A DNA stretch of 64,000 nucleotides from Psychromonas ingrahamii 37 (GCF_000015285.1 NC_008709.1:3658001-3722000); one strand, 5' to 3'. Shown: positions 37,250 through 46,736, counted from the first letter of the stretch. The notes: generated by a model not told the origin, from the letters alone. Made by a program: numbers and translations.

Positions 37250-37865
37250 AACTTTATTAGTCTCCTGAAAAGGTTAAAACCCTCGGCTTTAGCCGGTCAG
37301 CTTTAGCTATAAAATCTTAATAGGTATTTGGTTAGGAGATGGGAATGGATTATCGATATGGTAGCCATACGGTTTTTAAGATTCAGTATCATTTTGTTTT
37401 TGTTACTAAATATAGGTATCAAGTTTTAAAAAGTGATGTTGGGTTGAAGGTCAGAGAATTAATCAGGCAAACATGTAATTCTTTTGAAATTGAGATTTTA
37501 AAAGAAGTTGTTAGCAAAGATCATGTTCATCTTTTAGTTTCAGCTCCCCCTAATATGGCACCAAGTAAAATAATGAGAAGGGTGAAGGGGAGATCCTCAT
37601 CTAAACTATTTAAATGTTTCCCCAACTTAAAAAAGCGATACTGGGGGCGTCATTTTTGGTCTAGAGGATATTTTTATGTCACATCTGGGGGTGTTACTGA
37701 AGAAATGATTAAAGAGTATTTAGCCCATCATTTTGAGCCAAAAGTCGATGATAATTTTAGAACTGAGCACTAAAACAACGGGTCTTTGACCCGTATCCGG
37801 ACTTTAGTCCATAGATCCTCACCCACCTACTTTAGTAGCTGGTTGTTGAGTTTTTGGAGTTTCAC
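37250..37865 (+). mobile_element. IS200/IS605-family insertion sequence (tnpA only)
   Basis: Contains one tnpA and hairpin-rich ends as expected for this family. At the left, TCGGCTTTAGCCG-type stems lie near 37280. At the right are three stems: ACGGGT/ACCCGT (about 37780), GGACT/AGTCC (37799) and CCACCTACT/AGTAGCTGG (about 37830). No tnpB is present. The exact ends are not determined, because the family makes no target duplication. Confidence 0.75.
37339..37773 (+). CDS. tnpA: IS200/IS605-family transposase TnpA (HUH Y1)
   Basis: A 144-residue single-strand transposase with the HUH motif at H62 and H64 (DHVHLLVS) and catalytic tyrosine Y127 (KEYLAHHF). Length and motifs look complete, so it may be active. 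It lies about 160 bases after the small post-ureG gene. Confidence 0.93.
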   Translation: MGMDYRYGSHTVFKIQYHFVFVTKYRYQVLKSDVGLKVRELIRQTCNSFEIEILKEVVSKDHVHLLVSAPPNMAPSKIMRRVKGRSSSKLFKCFPNLKKRYWGRHFWSRGYFYVTSGGVTEEMIKEYLAHHFEPKVDDNFRTEH

Positions 37866-37899
37866 CTTTGACTGCTACTTTATTTTCTTCGATTCCTGA

Positions 37900-38420
37900 C
37901 CGTCATTCTCGAGATGTTTAGTCGAGAATCTCAATGAATTTGTAACCTAGCTGATTTGATTGGTTTGCAGACTTTAGCTTGTAAGCGATTGGTTTAAATT
38001 TATTTACTAGTATTAGGCACTTAACGGCGTGCTGCAGGTCCCTACAGTTTGCATGGTGATGTTGATGACGCATCGGTTATTTATAGGCCTTCGCTGGTGA
38101 GCGCTTCCTTTAACTTTTATTGTTGGTTTTCCGCTCGTGACATTATGCTGCTGCATAATGTCACGAGCGGTCTAATCTCTGCGTACCCTGTTTTCTTTTG
38201 CTGTTGAAAGAGCATGACTCTCTCGAACTGCGAAACGGCGTTTCGGTTTTTCATCATCTACATGCCGTCAGGGCGGAATACCAACAAAAAAGTTAAACCA
38301 ACAGCAACAAGCGAAAGCTTACAAACAACCGGCGCAGCTAGACAATTTCCAGACCACGTTGAGTGAGGCAACGAAAAAATAACTCGCCGTCAAGGCAGAA
38401 TACCAATAGTGAAAGTGACA
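37900..38420. repeat. Repeat-family copy R4
   Basis: Non-coding composite of family boxes: ATCGGTTATTTATAGGCCTT, TTGTTGGTTTTCCGC near 38120, CATGCCGTCAGGGCGGAATA near 38262 and CTCGCCGTCAAGGCAGAATA near 38382. Inside is a perfect 18-bp inverted repeat with a 4-base loop (38131-38148 and 38153-38170). No gene is supported between tnpA and the membrane-protein pair. Confidence 0.75.
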
Positions 38421-38429
38421 GCGAGCGAA

Positions 38430-38750
38430 TCAATAAAGAAGATAAAATCCGGAGGTAAGAGCAAAGTTAACGACTATCGCCCCAACAATGCAACCCACCA
38501 GAATATTGGCTGAGAGATTCACACCTAGCCCTTTGTTCATCTTTGATAATATCCAGCCAAGAATTAAAAAAACGAGAATATCTATCACTCCATGAGTGAC
38601 CCAATGGTGACCTGTCAAAGATTTCATTATTTCTAGAAGGGATTCCTGGTAAGTTTCTTTTAAAGTAACAAGAACAGCGCTGAAAACACTGGTAATGCTA
38701 AAAGACAAACCAAAACTTCTGGTATATTTTCCAATTTCTGTTTTTTCCAT
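38430..38750 (-). CDS. Hypothetical small membrane protein
   Basis: A 106-residue protein with about three membrane helices (about 13-28, 53-68, 80-105), not recognised. It lies 11 bases after another small membrane protein on the same strand, so the two are co-transcribed. No cofactor or catalytic motif is visible. Confidence 0.5.
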   Translation of the reverse strand: MEKTEIGKYTRSFGLSFSITSVFSAVLVTLKETYQESLLEIMKSLTGHHWVTHGVIDILVFLILGWILSKMNKGLGVNLSANILVGCIVGAIVVNFALTSGFYLLY

Positions 38751-38761
38751 GATTCACCTCT

Positions 38762-39226
38762 TTATGACAGTTTAAATAGCAGCCCGATTTTAACCGCACT
38801 GGAAATGATGGCACCGGAACCTTCCATAAACAGGGAGATTGGAATAATGAAGCCTGATACCCATAGAAGAATCTTGCGTGCTGGCTTGCTGACGGCGATA
38901 TTTTTGTTTGCGGCAATTGGAAGATAAGTGCCTAACAAAAGAAGCATCAGAAAAACATGCTCTTTAATTTCCATAAATATATTATGAGCAAAAGGCCATG
39001 GCCCGGATTTTATGATTTCTTTGTCAATGCCGTAATACACCACATACCAATATCCTCCAACTATATATGTTAGCCAGATCAGTATAGAGCAAAGAATACT
39101 TACATTTTTTATCCGTGTTACAGAGGCCTCACTAACATTCAGCGTATCAACAAAAACCCATAATGCGCACAGAATGGCAAGCACTCCGGTCATGGGATGC
39201 ATCAACAACATAATGTTACTGTCCAT
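38762..39226 (-). CDS. Hypothetical four-helix membrane protein
   Basis: A 154-residue protein with four probable membrane helices and conserved-looking histidines in or near helices (MHPMTG near residue 10, AHNIF near 80, KEHVF near 89). This raises, without proving, a cytochrome-b-like or metal-binding role. First gene of the two-gene pair; GGAGAAATAAA precedes the ATG. I do not recognise the family. Confidence 0.55.
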   Translation of the reverse strand: MDSNIMLLMHPMTGVLAILCALWVFVDTLNVSEASVTRIKNVSILCSILIWLTYIVGGYWYVVYYGIDKEIIKSGPWPFAHNIFMEIKEHVFLMLLLLGTYLPIAANKNIAVSKPARKILLWVSGFIIPISLFMEGSGAIISSAVKIGLLFKLS

Positions 39227-39784
39227 TTTATTTCTCCTTCGGAAATTGAATAAGTTTGCTGTTTTTAACAGTATAGTAACAAAAAAAAATATGAGCAGAT
39301 AAAAACAGCAAGCAGTCTTCTACCCAACCCAACGTTGATCGTAACTTTTTCCTGAGTACCGCACAAAAATGAGAGACACACACAACGAGAAACACAATGA
39401 TAAATTTTGAGGGAATAAATTTGAACAGCTTCAGCTCGCTTCGAAGAAGTAAAGAACAGAGATATTACTCATAAAATAAGGTCTCTCAATTAAACTAACT
39501 TGGCTTTTTCAAGACTGTGGCATAACCCACCGACCGGACTAAAAATAAACCTCCTAATAAGTTTAGAACTGCTCAAAAAACAGGTACGTTATGATGGGTG
39601 TCTTCTTATTTTCATTCTTATTTTTCTACAGAAAAGCCGACTTTAGTGCATCTAAAAGAACGGCTGATATTTTATTATCCGAAGTTCACAATAAAATAAT
39701 TCATCGAAGTAAAAGAAAATTTAAAGCGTATCCTAGGTTCCGTTGATAAAAAGTTAATGGAATCCAAATGGGAAGGATCGCAGT
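39227..39784. other. 558-base gap with a possible small ORF
   Basis: Holds a 51-codon frame at 39591-39746 (plus) beginning MMGVFLFSFLFFYRK, one membrane helix followed by a basic region. Its ribosome-binding site is poor, so I do not call it a gene. The rest shows no clear regulatory structure beyond AT-rich sequence upstream of the HD-GYP gene. Confidence 0.4.
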
Positions 39785-41047
39785 ATGACAAATTTCAAAC
39801 AAAAAGCGGCTATACGGATTGGCTGCGCAAGCCTGATATTGGCGATTATCTCCAGTGTTTTTGCCTGGTATATTTCTAAGGAAAACTTTGAAAAAAGTAT
39901 TATTTCTTTGGCTTATGAAGAATCACACCGGTTAATCATGCATCACAAGTCTATTGATCAAAAAAGTGATAATGGAGAAACAGTTATTCAGCAAGGCGTG
40001 CAAACGTTAACGGGGGGATTGTTTGATATTGCTGAAATATATGATGTGAATGGCAAAAAGCTGGCTGAATCATTAACAGCTGAAGGCAAAAAAATAGAAG
40101 ATCAACTTCCAGAGCATGTCTTCCTCAATACAAATAAATCTGAATATGAAAGTGTTACTTTAGCCAATGGAGAATGGGTTTTAACTGTATTTGTTCCTTT
40201 GCATTCATTAACAGAAACAAAACTCAATACCGATTTGGGTTATTTAGAAGGGGTGAGAATTGTTCCCGAATGGCAAAAAAAACAGATCTTCCAAAATTCT
40301 TTTATTGTATCAATGCTTGTCAGTCTTGCAGCCTTATTGTGCGGAATGATCATCTATCCAATCGTTGTAAGCCTGTCCAAGGAAAATGAAAATAAAACAC
40401 TAGAGATACTAAACTCGCACATTGCAATGATGGAATCTTTGGGCCGCGCGATCGCAAAGCGGGATTCTGATACGGGTGCTCATAATTATCGTGTCGCCTG
40501 GATAGCGGCAAAGCTTGGTGAAGAAGTGGGTTTATCTGGAGGTAAAATGCAGTCTTTGATTGCCGGAAGCTTCCTGCATGATGTCGGAAAAATTGGTATC
40601 CCCGATGCGATTTTATTAAAGCCGGGTAAACTTTCAGAGTCAGAATTTGCAGTGATACGTACTCATGTTCAACAAGGCGAAGAAATCGTCATGGGGATGG
40701 GCTGGTTAGATGGCGCTAATGAAGTCGTTTCGGCTCATCATGAAAAGTGGGATGGCAGCGGCTATCCTAGAGCATTAAAACATGAAGAAATCCCTTTATC
40801 AGCACGCATTTTTGCAATAGCGGATGTCTTTGATGCCCTTTCTTCAAAACGCCCCTATAAAGAGCCGATGCCTTACGAAAAGGTGATGGATATTCTTAAG
40901 AAAGATACAGGCTCTCATTTTGACGCAACGCTAATGCGCCTTTTTGTTCCCATGTCCAAAGGTATCTCAGAGAAATTAAATGGCTTAAATGAAGATAAGG
41001 TGCGAGAACTACTTGAAGAGCGGGTACGTCAGCATTTCTATACCTGA
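39785..41047 (+). CDS. Membrane-bound HD-GYP domain phosphodiesterase
   Basis: Probable cyclic-di-GMP phosphodiesterase of 420 residues. A membrane helix (about 10-30), a periplasmic sensor region (about 31-170), a second helix (about 172-195) and a cytoplasmic HD-GYP domain (about 210-400) follow in order. The catalytic residues are intact: HD at 265-266 in FLHDVGKIGIPD, and HHEKWDGSGYP (318-328). It stands alone, next to repeat copy R5. The ligand of the periplasmic region is unknown. Confidence 0.93.
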   Translation: MTNFKQKAAIRIGCASLILAIISSVFAWYISKENFEKSIISLAYEESHRLIMHHKSIDQKSDNGETVIQQGVQTLTGGLFDIAEIYDVNGKKLAESLTAEGKKIEDQLPEHVFLNTNKSEYESVTLANGEWVLTVFVPLHSLTETKLNTDLGYLEGVRIVPEWQKKQIFQNSFIVSMLVSLAALLCGMIIYPIVVSLSKENENKTLEILNSHIAMMESLGRAIAKRDSDTGAHNYRVAWIAAKLGEEVGLSGGKMQSLIAGSFLHDVGKIGIPDAILLKPGKLSESEFAVIRTHVQQGEEIVMGMGWLDGANEVVSAHHEKWDGSGYPRALKHEEIPLSARIFAIADVFDALSSKRPYKEPMPYEKVMDILKKDTGSHFDATLMRLFVPMSKGISEKLNGLNEDKVRELLEERVRQHFYT

Positions 41048-41084
41048 AGTTTTTAGCAGTGGCGGAAGTAAAGAATAGCTGCCG

Positions 41085-41290
41085 CACAGCAGCACTTCCC
41101 CTTCTTGAACCCGCCGTCAAGGGCGGAATACAAACAAAAAAAGTTACCACAAATAAGGCTTGCCAATCACCAATGTGGCATCGACATGACCATACGGAGC
41201 ATCGGAACTAGCAATACGCAATCAGGGCACAATACCAATAATAAAAATAAAACCCTCAGCTTTCAAGCAAACCGCAGGTCTGGTTGAATA
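41085..41290. repeat. Repeat-family copy R5
   Basis: Non-coding copy with CCCGCCGTCAAGGGCGGAAT near 41110, then AAAAAAGTTACC and CAATCAGGGCACAATACCAA near 41220. Its right side abuts the truncated adaptor-protein pseudogene. Confidence 0.65.
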
Positions 41291-41482
41291 TAACCATAAC
41301 CAATAGCTTCAGGTTGTATTCTGCGCAGCTGTATTTTAATCACCCGAACGACTTTCGGGCTGGCAACTTGACTGCTTTCAGGTGGCGCTTGTTTAATTAA
41401 GGGCAAACAGCAATACTAATACACCTAAAAGCAACGCCGGGATCCACAATAAGCGTTTTTTACAACTAAATTTAATGTTCAT
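41276..41482 (-). pseudogene. Truncated, frameshifted RND efflux adaptor (membrane fusion protein)
   Basis: From the ATG at 41482 the minus strand encodes MNIKFSCKKRLLWIPALLL, a typical N-terminal anchor, ending at a TAA. Shifting frame there continues as LIKQAPPESSQVASPKVVRV then IKIQLRRIQPEAIGYGYIQP, the opening pattern of RND periplasmic adaptors (VxRVxxxxRxxxPxxxGYGxxxP). It is then cut off at repeat copy R5. It is therefore broken twice, by a frameshift and by loss of the rest of the gene. Confidence 0.7.
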
Positions 41483-41703
41483 CTTTTAACGCAACCTTCC
41501 TTAGGAAAACCTAATTTAGATTAGACTCTTACCATGATTCTCCACGTTAACTTATTGATACAGTTCGTGATCAGCTAGCGCCATTTAACTTTATTCCTGC
41601 AGCAACCGTCAATAAAGTCGCCTTGTTTTTTATCGTTGTTGGCTTTTGTGCAACGCCTCTTTAAGGAGCGTCAGCCAACGATCAAAAGAAGACGCCATTT
41701 TTA

Positions 41704-42522
41704 TCAGCTTCGAGAATATGTTGCTGCTTCCTCAAACAAGGCATCACTAGGGCGAATACCGGTATATAGGACAAATTGCTCTACTGCCTGCAATGCAAAC
41801 ACTTCACTGCCGGTGATCACTGTTTTTCCCTGTGATTTGGCATAACTTATCAATGGGGTAATGGCGGGCAGTGCAACGACATCAAAAACAATCTCTGCAG
41901 TATCCACTTCACTTTCCGTAAAAGAGAGGGCATTTTCATCCGGGCCTCCGGACATGCCAATTGGTGTTACGTTAATCAGTAGATCGGCTTCCAGTCCTTG
42001 CGTATCAGGGAGCCACTGATAACCACTTAATTGCGCTAATTTCTTACCCCTTTTTTCGCTTCTGGCGACAATGTAACCGTGAGGGAAACCCGCATCTTTT
42101 AACGCACAGGCAACCGCTTTTGCCATTCCGCCACTGCCTTTTAATGCAAAGACCAGATCTTTGTTCAGCTGGTATTGTGATAACAAGGTAGCGATAGCTA
42201 TATAGTCGGTATTATAGGCTTTAAGGTAACCCTTTTCATTGACGATCGTATTCACTGAGTTGATTGCTTTTGCCGATGGGTCCAATTCATCTACCAATTC
42301 GATAACCTCCTCTTTAAACGGCATAGATATCGCGCAGCCGCGAATACCAAGGGCCCTTACACCCCCAATGGCACCGGGTAAATCCGTGGTTGAAAAAGCT
42401 TTGTACAAATAATCCAGATCCAGCGCCTGATATAAAAAATTGTGGAAACGGGTACCGAAATTACTAGGCCTTGCGGCAAGAGACATACATACTTTAGTCT
42501 CTTTATTGATAACTTGGGTCAT
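41704..42522 (-). CDS. Shikimate dehydrogenase-like protein (HI0607/SdhL type)
   Basis: A 272-residue NAD(P)-dependent oxidoreductase of the shikimate/quinate dehydrogenase superfamily. The catalytic pair is visible: K70 (SMPFKEEV) and D106 (YNTDYI). The substrate-binding start SLAARPSNFG differs from the SxS form of AroE, and the nucleotide loop GSGGMAKA is present. It is most like the HI0607 subgroup, whose substrate range is not settled. It stands alone after a 530-base gap from map. Confidence 0.82.
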   Translation of the reverse strand: MTQVINKETKVCMSLAARPSNFGTRFHNFLYQALDLDYLYKAFSTTDLPGAIGGVRALGIRGCAISMPFKEEVIELVDELDPSAKAINSVNTIVNEKGYLKAYNTDYIAIATLLSQYQLNKDLVFALKGSGGMAKAVACALKDAGFPHGYIVARSEKRGKKLAQLSGYQWLPDTQGLEADLLINVTPIGMSGGPDENALSFTESEVDTAEIVFDVVALPAITPLISYAKSQGKTVITGSEVFALQAVEQFVLYTGIRPSDALFEEAATYSRS

Positions 42523-43050
42523 GAGGGGGACTCCTTAAATAATATGTTCAATCGTTTATAACACTCATTGGTGGTCGAAAAATAAGCACTATAATGCCAA
42601 GATAAAACTTGCTGGGAAACTGATAAACCCGTAAATTGAGGCAAGTAAAAATTGCAGCCTTGTCATAAAAACAGTTATTTTTTAACGGTGAAAAGCCTCT
42701 AACCATAAAATAAAGGCTTTAAATTTAGGCCGCATCAATCTTCCTTTAAAAAAAATAAGCTTATTCTTTATTTCTGCAGGAACGCGGGCAAAGAAGACTT
42801 ACCAAAAGTCAATACGCTATCAACCGAACATTGCTTTTGTTTTAGCGACGCCTTTTTCAGCCGTTGAGGTTAAAGCGAGGCTGGTTTAAAAGCAATAAAA
42901 AACAACAAGTTGATAACCAAAAGGCAGCTGACACTACTCTTTTACGGCTATTCCCATATCAATAAAAGGATTTAACTTCGCTGGCTTCATTGCGATAAAT
43001 TCTTTATAGTAATATTTAAATTTATAAGTAACAATTAAAGAGAATAAAAT
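42523..43050. other. 528-base gap before map
   Basis: No gene supported. AAAGCCT (42692-42698) and AGGCTTT (42714-42720) could form a weak hairpin. The map promoter presumably lies in the AT-rich final 100 bases. Confidence 0.4.
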
Positions 43051-43839
43051 ATGACTGGAATCATTAAAACATCCGAAGAAATCGAAAAAATGCGTATTGC
43101 CGGACAACTGGCTGCAGATGTATTGACGATGATCGAACCTTTTATTCAAATAGGGGTCACGACTAATGAATTGGACAAAATCTGCCATGATTATATTGTT
43201 GACGTACAAGGCTGTATCCCGGCACCTTTAAATTACCACGGTTTTCCAAAATCAGTCTGTACATCGGTTAACTATGTAGTCTGTCATGGTATTCCCAATG
43301 ATAAAGCATTAAGGGACGGGGATTCAATAAACATTGATATCACGGTTATTAAAGATGGTTATCACGGTGATACGTCAAAAATGTTTTTCGTTGGTAAACC
43401 TTCTATTCAAGCGGAACGTCTAGCACGTATTACGCAGGAATGTTTATATCTGGGAATTAATTTAGTAAAACCCGGCGCACGCTTGGGCGATATCGGTGCA
43501 GCAATTCAAAAACATGCAGAAAAAAACAGTTATTCTGTAGTGCGTGAATACTGTGGTCATGGTATTGGCACTGGCTTTCATGAAGAGCCACAAGTATTAC
43601 ATTATGGTAAAGCCAATACAGGCGAAGTGATTAAAGTAGGCCAGTGCTTTACTATTGAGCCGATGATCAATGCGGGTAAAAAAACCTGTAAAGTCCTTGG
43701 TGATGATTGGACTGTTATTACAAAAGATAAAAAATTATCGGCACAATGGGAACATACTTTATTAGTCACTGAAACTGGTGTAGAGATATTAACCCTGCGC
43801 CCTGAAGAAACCATTGCACGTGTTATTAATCATAACTAA
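43051..43839 (+). CDS. map: Methionine aminopeptidase, type I
   Basis: Removes N-terminal Met from nascent proteins. The 262-residue pita-bread protease shows INIDITVIKDGYHGDTSKMF with two metal-binding Asp, CGHGIGTGFHEEP with the metal and catalytic His, and the TIEPMI glutamate. AAAGAGAATAAA precedes the ATG. In enterobacteria map is divergent from rpsB and adjacent to it; here about 31.5 kb intervenes. Confidence 0.97.
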   Translation: MTGIIKTSEEIEKMRIAGQLAADVLTMIEPFIQIGVTTNELDKICHDYIVDVQGCIPAPLNYHGFPKSVCTSVNYVVCHGIPNDKALRDGDSINIDITVIKDGYHGDTSKMFFVGKPSIQAERLARITQECLYLGINLVKPGARLGDIGAAIQKHAEKNSYSVVREYCGHGIGTGFHEEPQVLHYGKANTGEVIKVGQCFTIEPMINAGKKTCKVLGDDWTVITKDKKLSAQWEHTLLVTETGVEILTLRPEETIARVINHN

Positions 43840-43873
43840 TTTAAATCCTAAAAATTAAACCTTTCTTCATTCT

Positions 43874-44063
43874 AATACCAATTCCACTCATTAGATGGTC
43901 TATTTAGGTGTAGGAAAAATGGATGAAAGCAAGGCATTGATTGCAGTAACTAGTTATTCTAATTATAAAATCAATAGCACAGACTAAAACAGAGTTTTAT
44001 GTCTAGCTAGCATCCATTTTAACCAGCATAAATGAATAGAAAATGAGTAGATTTGGTATATTA
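43874..44063. repeat. MITE-like palindromic element between map and glnD
   Basis: About 190 bases with terminal inverted ends TAATACCAATTCCACTCATT and AATGAGTAGATTTGGTATA, and matching subterminal boxes (GGTCTATT..AAAAATGGATG against CATCCATTTT..AATAGA). No coding capacity. A half copy lies at 53832-53892. The structure suggests a non-autonomous mobile element. Confidence 0.75.
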
Positions 44064-44108
44064 GGTGTTTTACACCCATCATTTAGTTCTAATTAAGCAG
44101 AGGTTACA

Positions 44109-46718
44109 ATGGATTTTGAAGCGCTTGCCCCAAACAATATACCCGAAGATGACCTGACGCTGCCCTTCCTAAAAAATCATTTAAAGGAATTCCACGAATG
44201 GCAGGTTGAGTGCTTTTATAAAAAACATAAAATCGCCGACATTGTGACACTGCGGGCACATTATATTGATCAACTGTTAACACGTTTGTGGAAATATGCG
44301 GGACTCGCATTAAGTGAAAATATCTGCCTTGTGGCTGTCGGAGGTTATGGTCGCGGTGAACTGCATCCTAAATCTGATATTGATCTCCTTATTCTTTCAA
44401 AAGAAGGATTTGATGAAGAATCAGAAAAAAAGATAAGCGCCTTTATTACTCAATTATGGGATCTAAAACTCGATATTGGTAACAGCGTACGTACCTTAAA
44501 AGATTGTTTTGAACAGGGTAGTGCGGATATTACGGTTGCAACCAGTATGCTCGAAGCGCGTTATATCAGTGGCAATAAACAAGCGTTTGAAAAGCTGACG
44601 GCACTCATTGAAGATAAAGATTTTTGGCCTTCGGATCGGTTCTTTACGGTTAAAAAAGAAGAACAAATTAAGCGTCATAAAAATTGCCGCGGTGATGGTT
44701 ATAACCTCGAACCGGATCTTAAAAATGGCAGTGGCGGTTTACGTGACATTCAAACTATTGCATGGATTGCCAAACGTCATTTTGGTGTCAACAGCCTGAT
44801 AGAATTAACTGGTTCCAACTATATAACCCAAGGGGAATACCGTGAATTAGTCGACTGTCAGGCAATGCTTTGGACAATTCGGTTTGCGCTGCATTCTGTT
44901 ACAAATCGACCCGATAATCGTCTGCTGTTTGATTATCAGACCGAGGTTGCACGTATGCTTGGTTATTCAGGATCTGGTAATACTGCTATTGAGCAGATGA
45001 TGAAAGCGTTTTATCAAACTATCCATCGCGTAAAAGAGCTCAATGAGATGTTACTGCAATATTTTGATGAAGCTATTTTAGGTAATATTCCAACGCACAT
45101 TGAATCTATTGATGAAAATTTTCAATTGCGCGAAGATATGATTGAGCTAAAAACCACCTCATTATTTAACGAACAACCAGAATCAATCCTACAGCTATTC
45201 CTGCATATCGCTGAAAATCCCAAAATTAAAGGGATCTACTCTCCCACTCTGCGTGAACTTCATGGCGCACGACGCTGCTTAACACACTGGTTGCAGGACA
45301 TTCCCGAGTGCCGTGATATTTTTATGGAAATTATCAGGCACCCGCGGGGAATCGGACTGGCATTCACCCTGATGCACAAATATGGCATTCTAGCGGCTTA
45401 TATTCCACAGTGGAGCCGAATTGTCGGACAGATGCAGTTTGACTTGTTTCATGCTTACACCGTTGATGAGCATACCCATAAATTGATTAAGAATATTTGC
45501 AACTTTAACGAGAATAAACAGATATACCCTATAACCACTGACATTTTTAATCAGTTAGATAAACCTGAACTCCTTTATATAGCGGCTATTTTTCATGATA
45601 TTGCTAAAGGGCAAAAGGGAGATCATTCTACATTGGGAGCGGTTGATGCACGGGCATTTTGTGAATTACACGGACTCACTCGCTATGAGAGTAAAACAGT
45701 TGCCTGGTTAGTTAAGCAACATCTCACCATGTCGGTAACGGCGCAACGTCGCGATATCAGTGATCCGCGGGTGGTCATTGAATTTGCAAAAATAGTGCGC
45801 GATGAAAAGCGCTTAAACCTATTACAATGCTTGACCGTTGCTGATATTCGCGCCACCAATGAAGAAACCTGGAACAGTTGGAAAGCGGCTTTATTACGCG
45901 ATTTATATTTAAGTACCTTAAAAGTACTGCGGCGCGGATTGGAAAGCCCGCCGGATATTCGTGATCGGATCCGCGACAGGCAACGTAAGACTCTGGTTCT
46001 TTTACGCCAGCAAGGTGTTACAGACTCTCAAGCAAAAACACTTTGGAAACGCTTTAAGCTCGATTATTTTTTCCGTTATCGCTCGAAACAAATAGCTTGG
46101 CATACTAAAAATCTTTTAGCCCATAAAGATCATAGTCGACCAATGGTTTTAATCAGTGAGCAAAAAAGCAGTGAGGCAACTGAAATTTTTGTCTATCATA
46201 AAGAGATGCCAGCGTTATTTTCCAGCGTTGTCACTGTTATTGATAATAAAAAACTCAGTATTCATGATGCAAAAATTCTCTCAAGCAGAGATGATTTTTC
46301 ATTAAGTACTTTTACTGTATTGGAAGAGGACGGTAGCCATATTGATCCTGAGAAAATTCAGCGCCTCAAAAAAGAAATCGAAATGGCACTGCTTGCGCCA
46401 GAAAAAGTCAATAGACAACAAACTCGCCTGGCACGTGTTAAACGCCAATTCAAATTTGAACCGCAAGTGACTTTTTTACCCACACGCCGTAAACGCACCC
46501 AAATTGAACTGGTCGCTTTTGATGCACCGGGAATTTTAGCTGATATTGGCGAGATTTTCAGATTCAGCGGCATGGTTCTTTTTACGGCTAAAATAACCAC
46601 CATTGGCGAGCGTGCGGAGGATCTCTTTATTATTTCAACGGCCGAAGGGAATGCACTGACTGAGCAGCAGGAAGAAAACTTAAAAGCCCAGTTGATGATC
46701 AAGCTTAGCCCTGACTGA
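44109..46718 (+). CDS. glnD: Bifunctional uridylyltransferase/uridylyl-removing enzyme
   Basis: Controls PII proteins in response to glutamine and so nitrogen assimilation. The 869-residue protein has a nucleotidyltransferase domain (GGYGRGELHPKSDIDLLIL region, about 78-96), an HD hydrolase domain (AAIFHDIAKGQKGDHS), and two C-terminal ACT domains (about 690-865). An intrinsic terminator follows. Its nearness to the urea cluster is chance core synteny with map rather than a designed nitrogen locus. Confidence 0.97.
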   Translation: MDFEALAPNNIPEDDLTLPFLKNHLKEFHEWQVECFYKKHKIADIVTLRAHYIDQLLTRLWKYAGLALSENICLVAVGGYGRGELHPKSDIDLLILSKEGFDEESEKKISAFITQLWDLKLDIGNSVRTLKDCFEQGSADITVATSMLEARYISGNKQAFEKLTALIEDKDFWPSDRFFTVKKEEQIKRHKNCRGDGYNLEPDLKNGSGGLRDIQTIAWIAKRHFGVNSLIELTGSNYITQGEYRELVDCQAMLWTIRFALHSVTNRPDNRLLFDYQTEVARMLGYSGSGNTAIEQMMKAFYQTIHRVKELNEMLLQYFDEAILGNIPTHIESIDENFQLREDMIELKTTSLFNEQPESILQLFLHIAENPKIKGIYSPTLRELHGARRCLTHWLQDIPECRDIFMEIIRHPRGIGLAFTLMHKYGILAAYIPQWSRIVGQMQFDLFHAYTVDEHTHKLIKNICNFNENKQIYPITTDIFNQLDKPELLYIAAIFHDIAKGQKGDHSTLGAVDARAFCELHGLTRYESKTVAWLVKQHLTMSVTAQRRDISDPRVVIEFAKIVRDEKRLNLLQCLTVADIRATNEETWNSWKAALLRDLYLSTLKVLRRGLESPPDIRDRIRDRQRKTLVLLRQQGVTDSQAKTLWKRFKLDYFFRYRSKQIAWHTKNLLAHKDHSRPMVLISEQKSSEATEIFVYHKEMPALFSSVVTVIDNKKLSIHDAKILSSRDDFSLSTFTVLEEDGSHIDPEKIQRLKKEIEMALLAPEKVNRQQTRLARVKRQFKFEPQVTFLPTRRKRTQIELVAFDAPGILADIGEIFRFSGMVLFTAKITTIGERAEDLFIISTAEGNALTEQQEENLKAQLMIKLSPD

Positions 46719-46736
46719 TAAAAATTTGCAGCAACT

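Noticed and set aside
39591..39746. 51-codon ORF before the HD-GYP gene
   Set aside because: Weak ribosome-binding site and no family resemblance; noted in the gap entry but not called as a gene.
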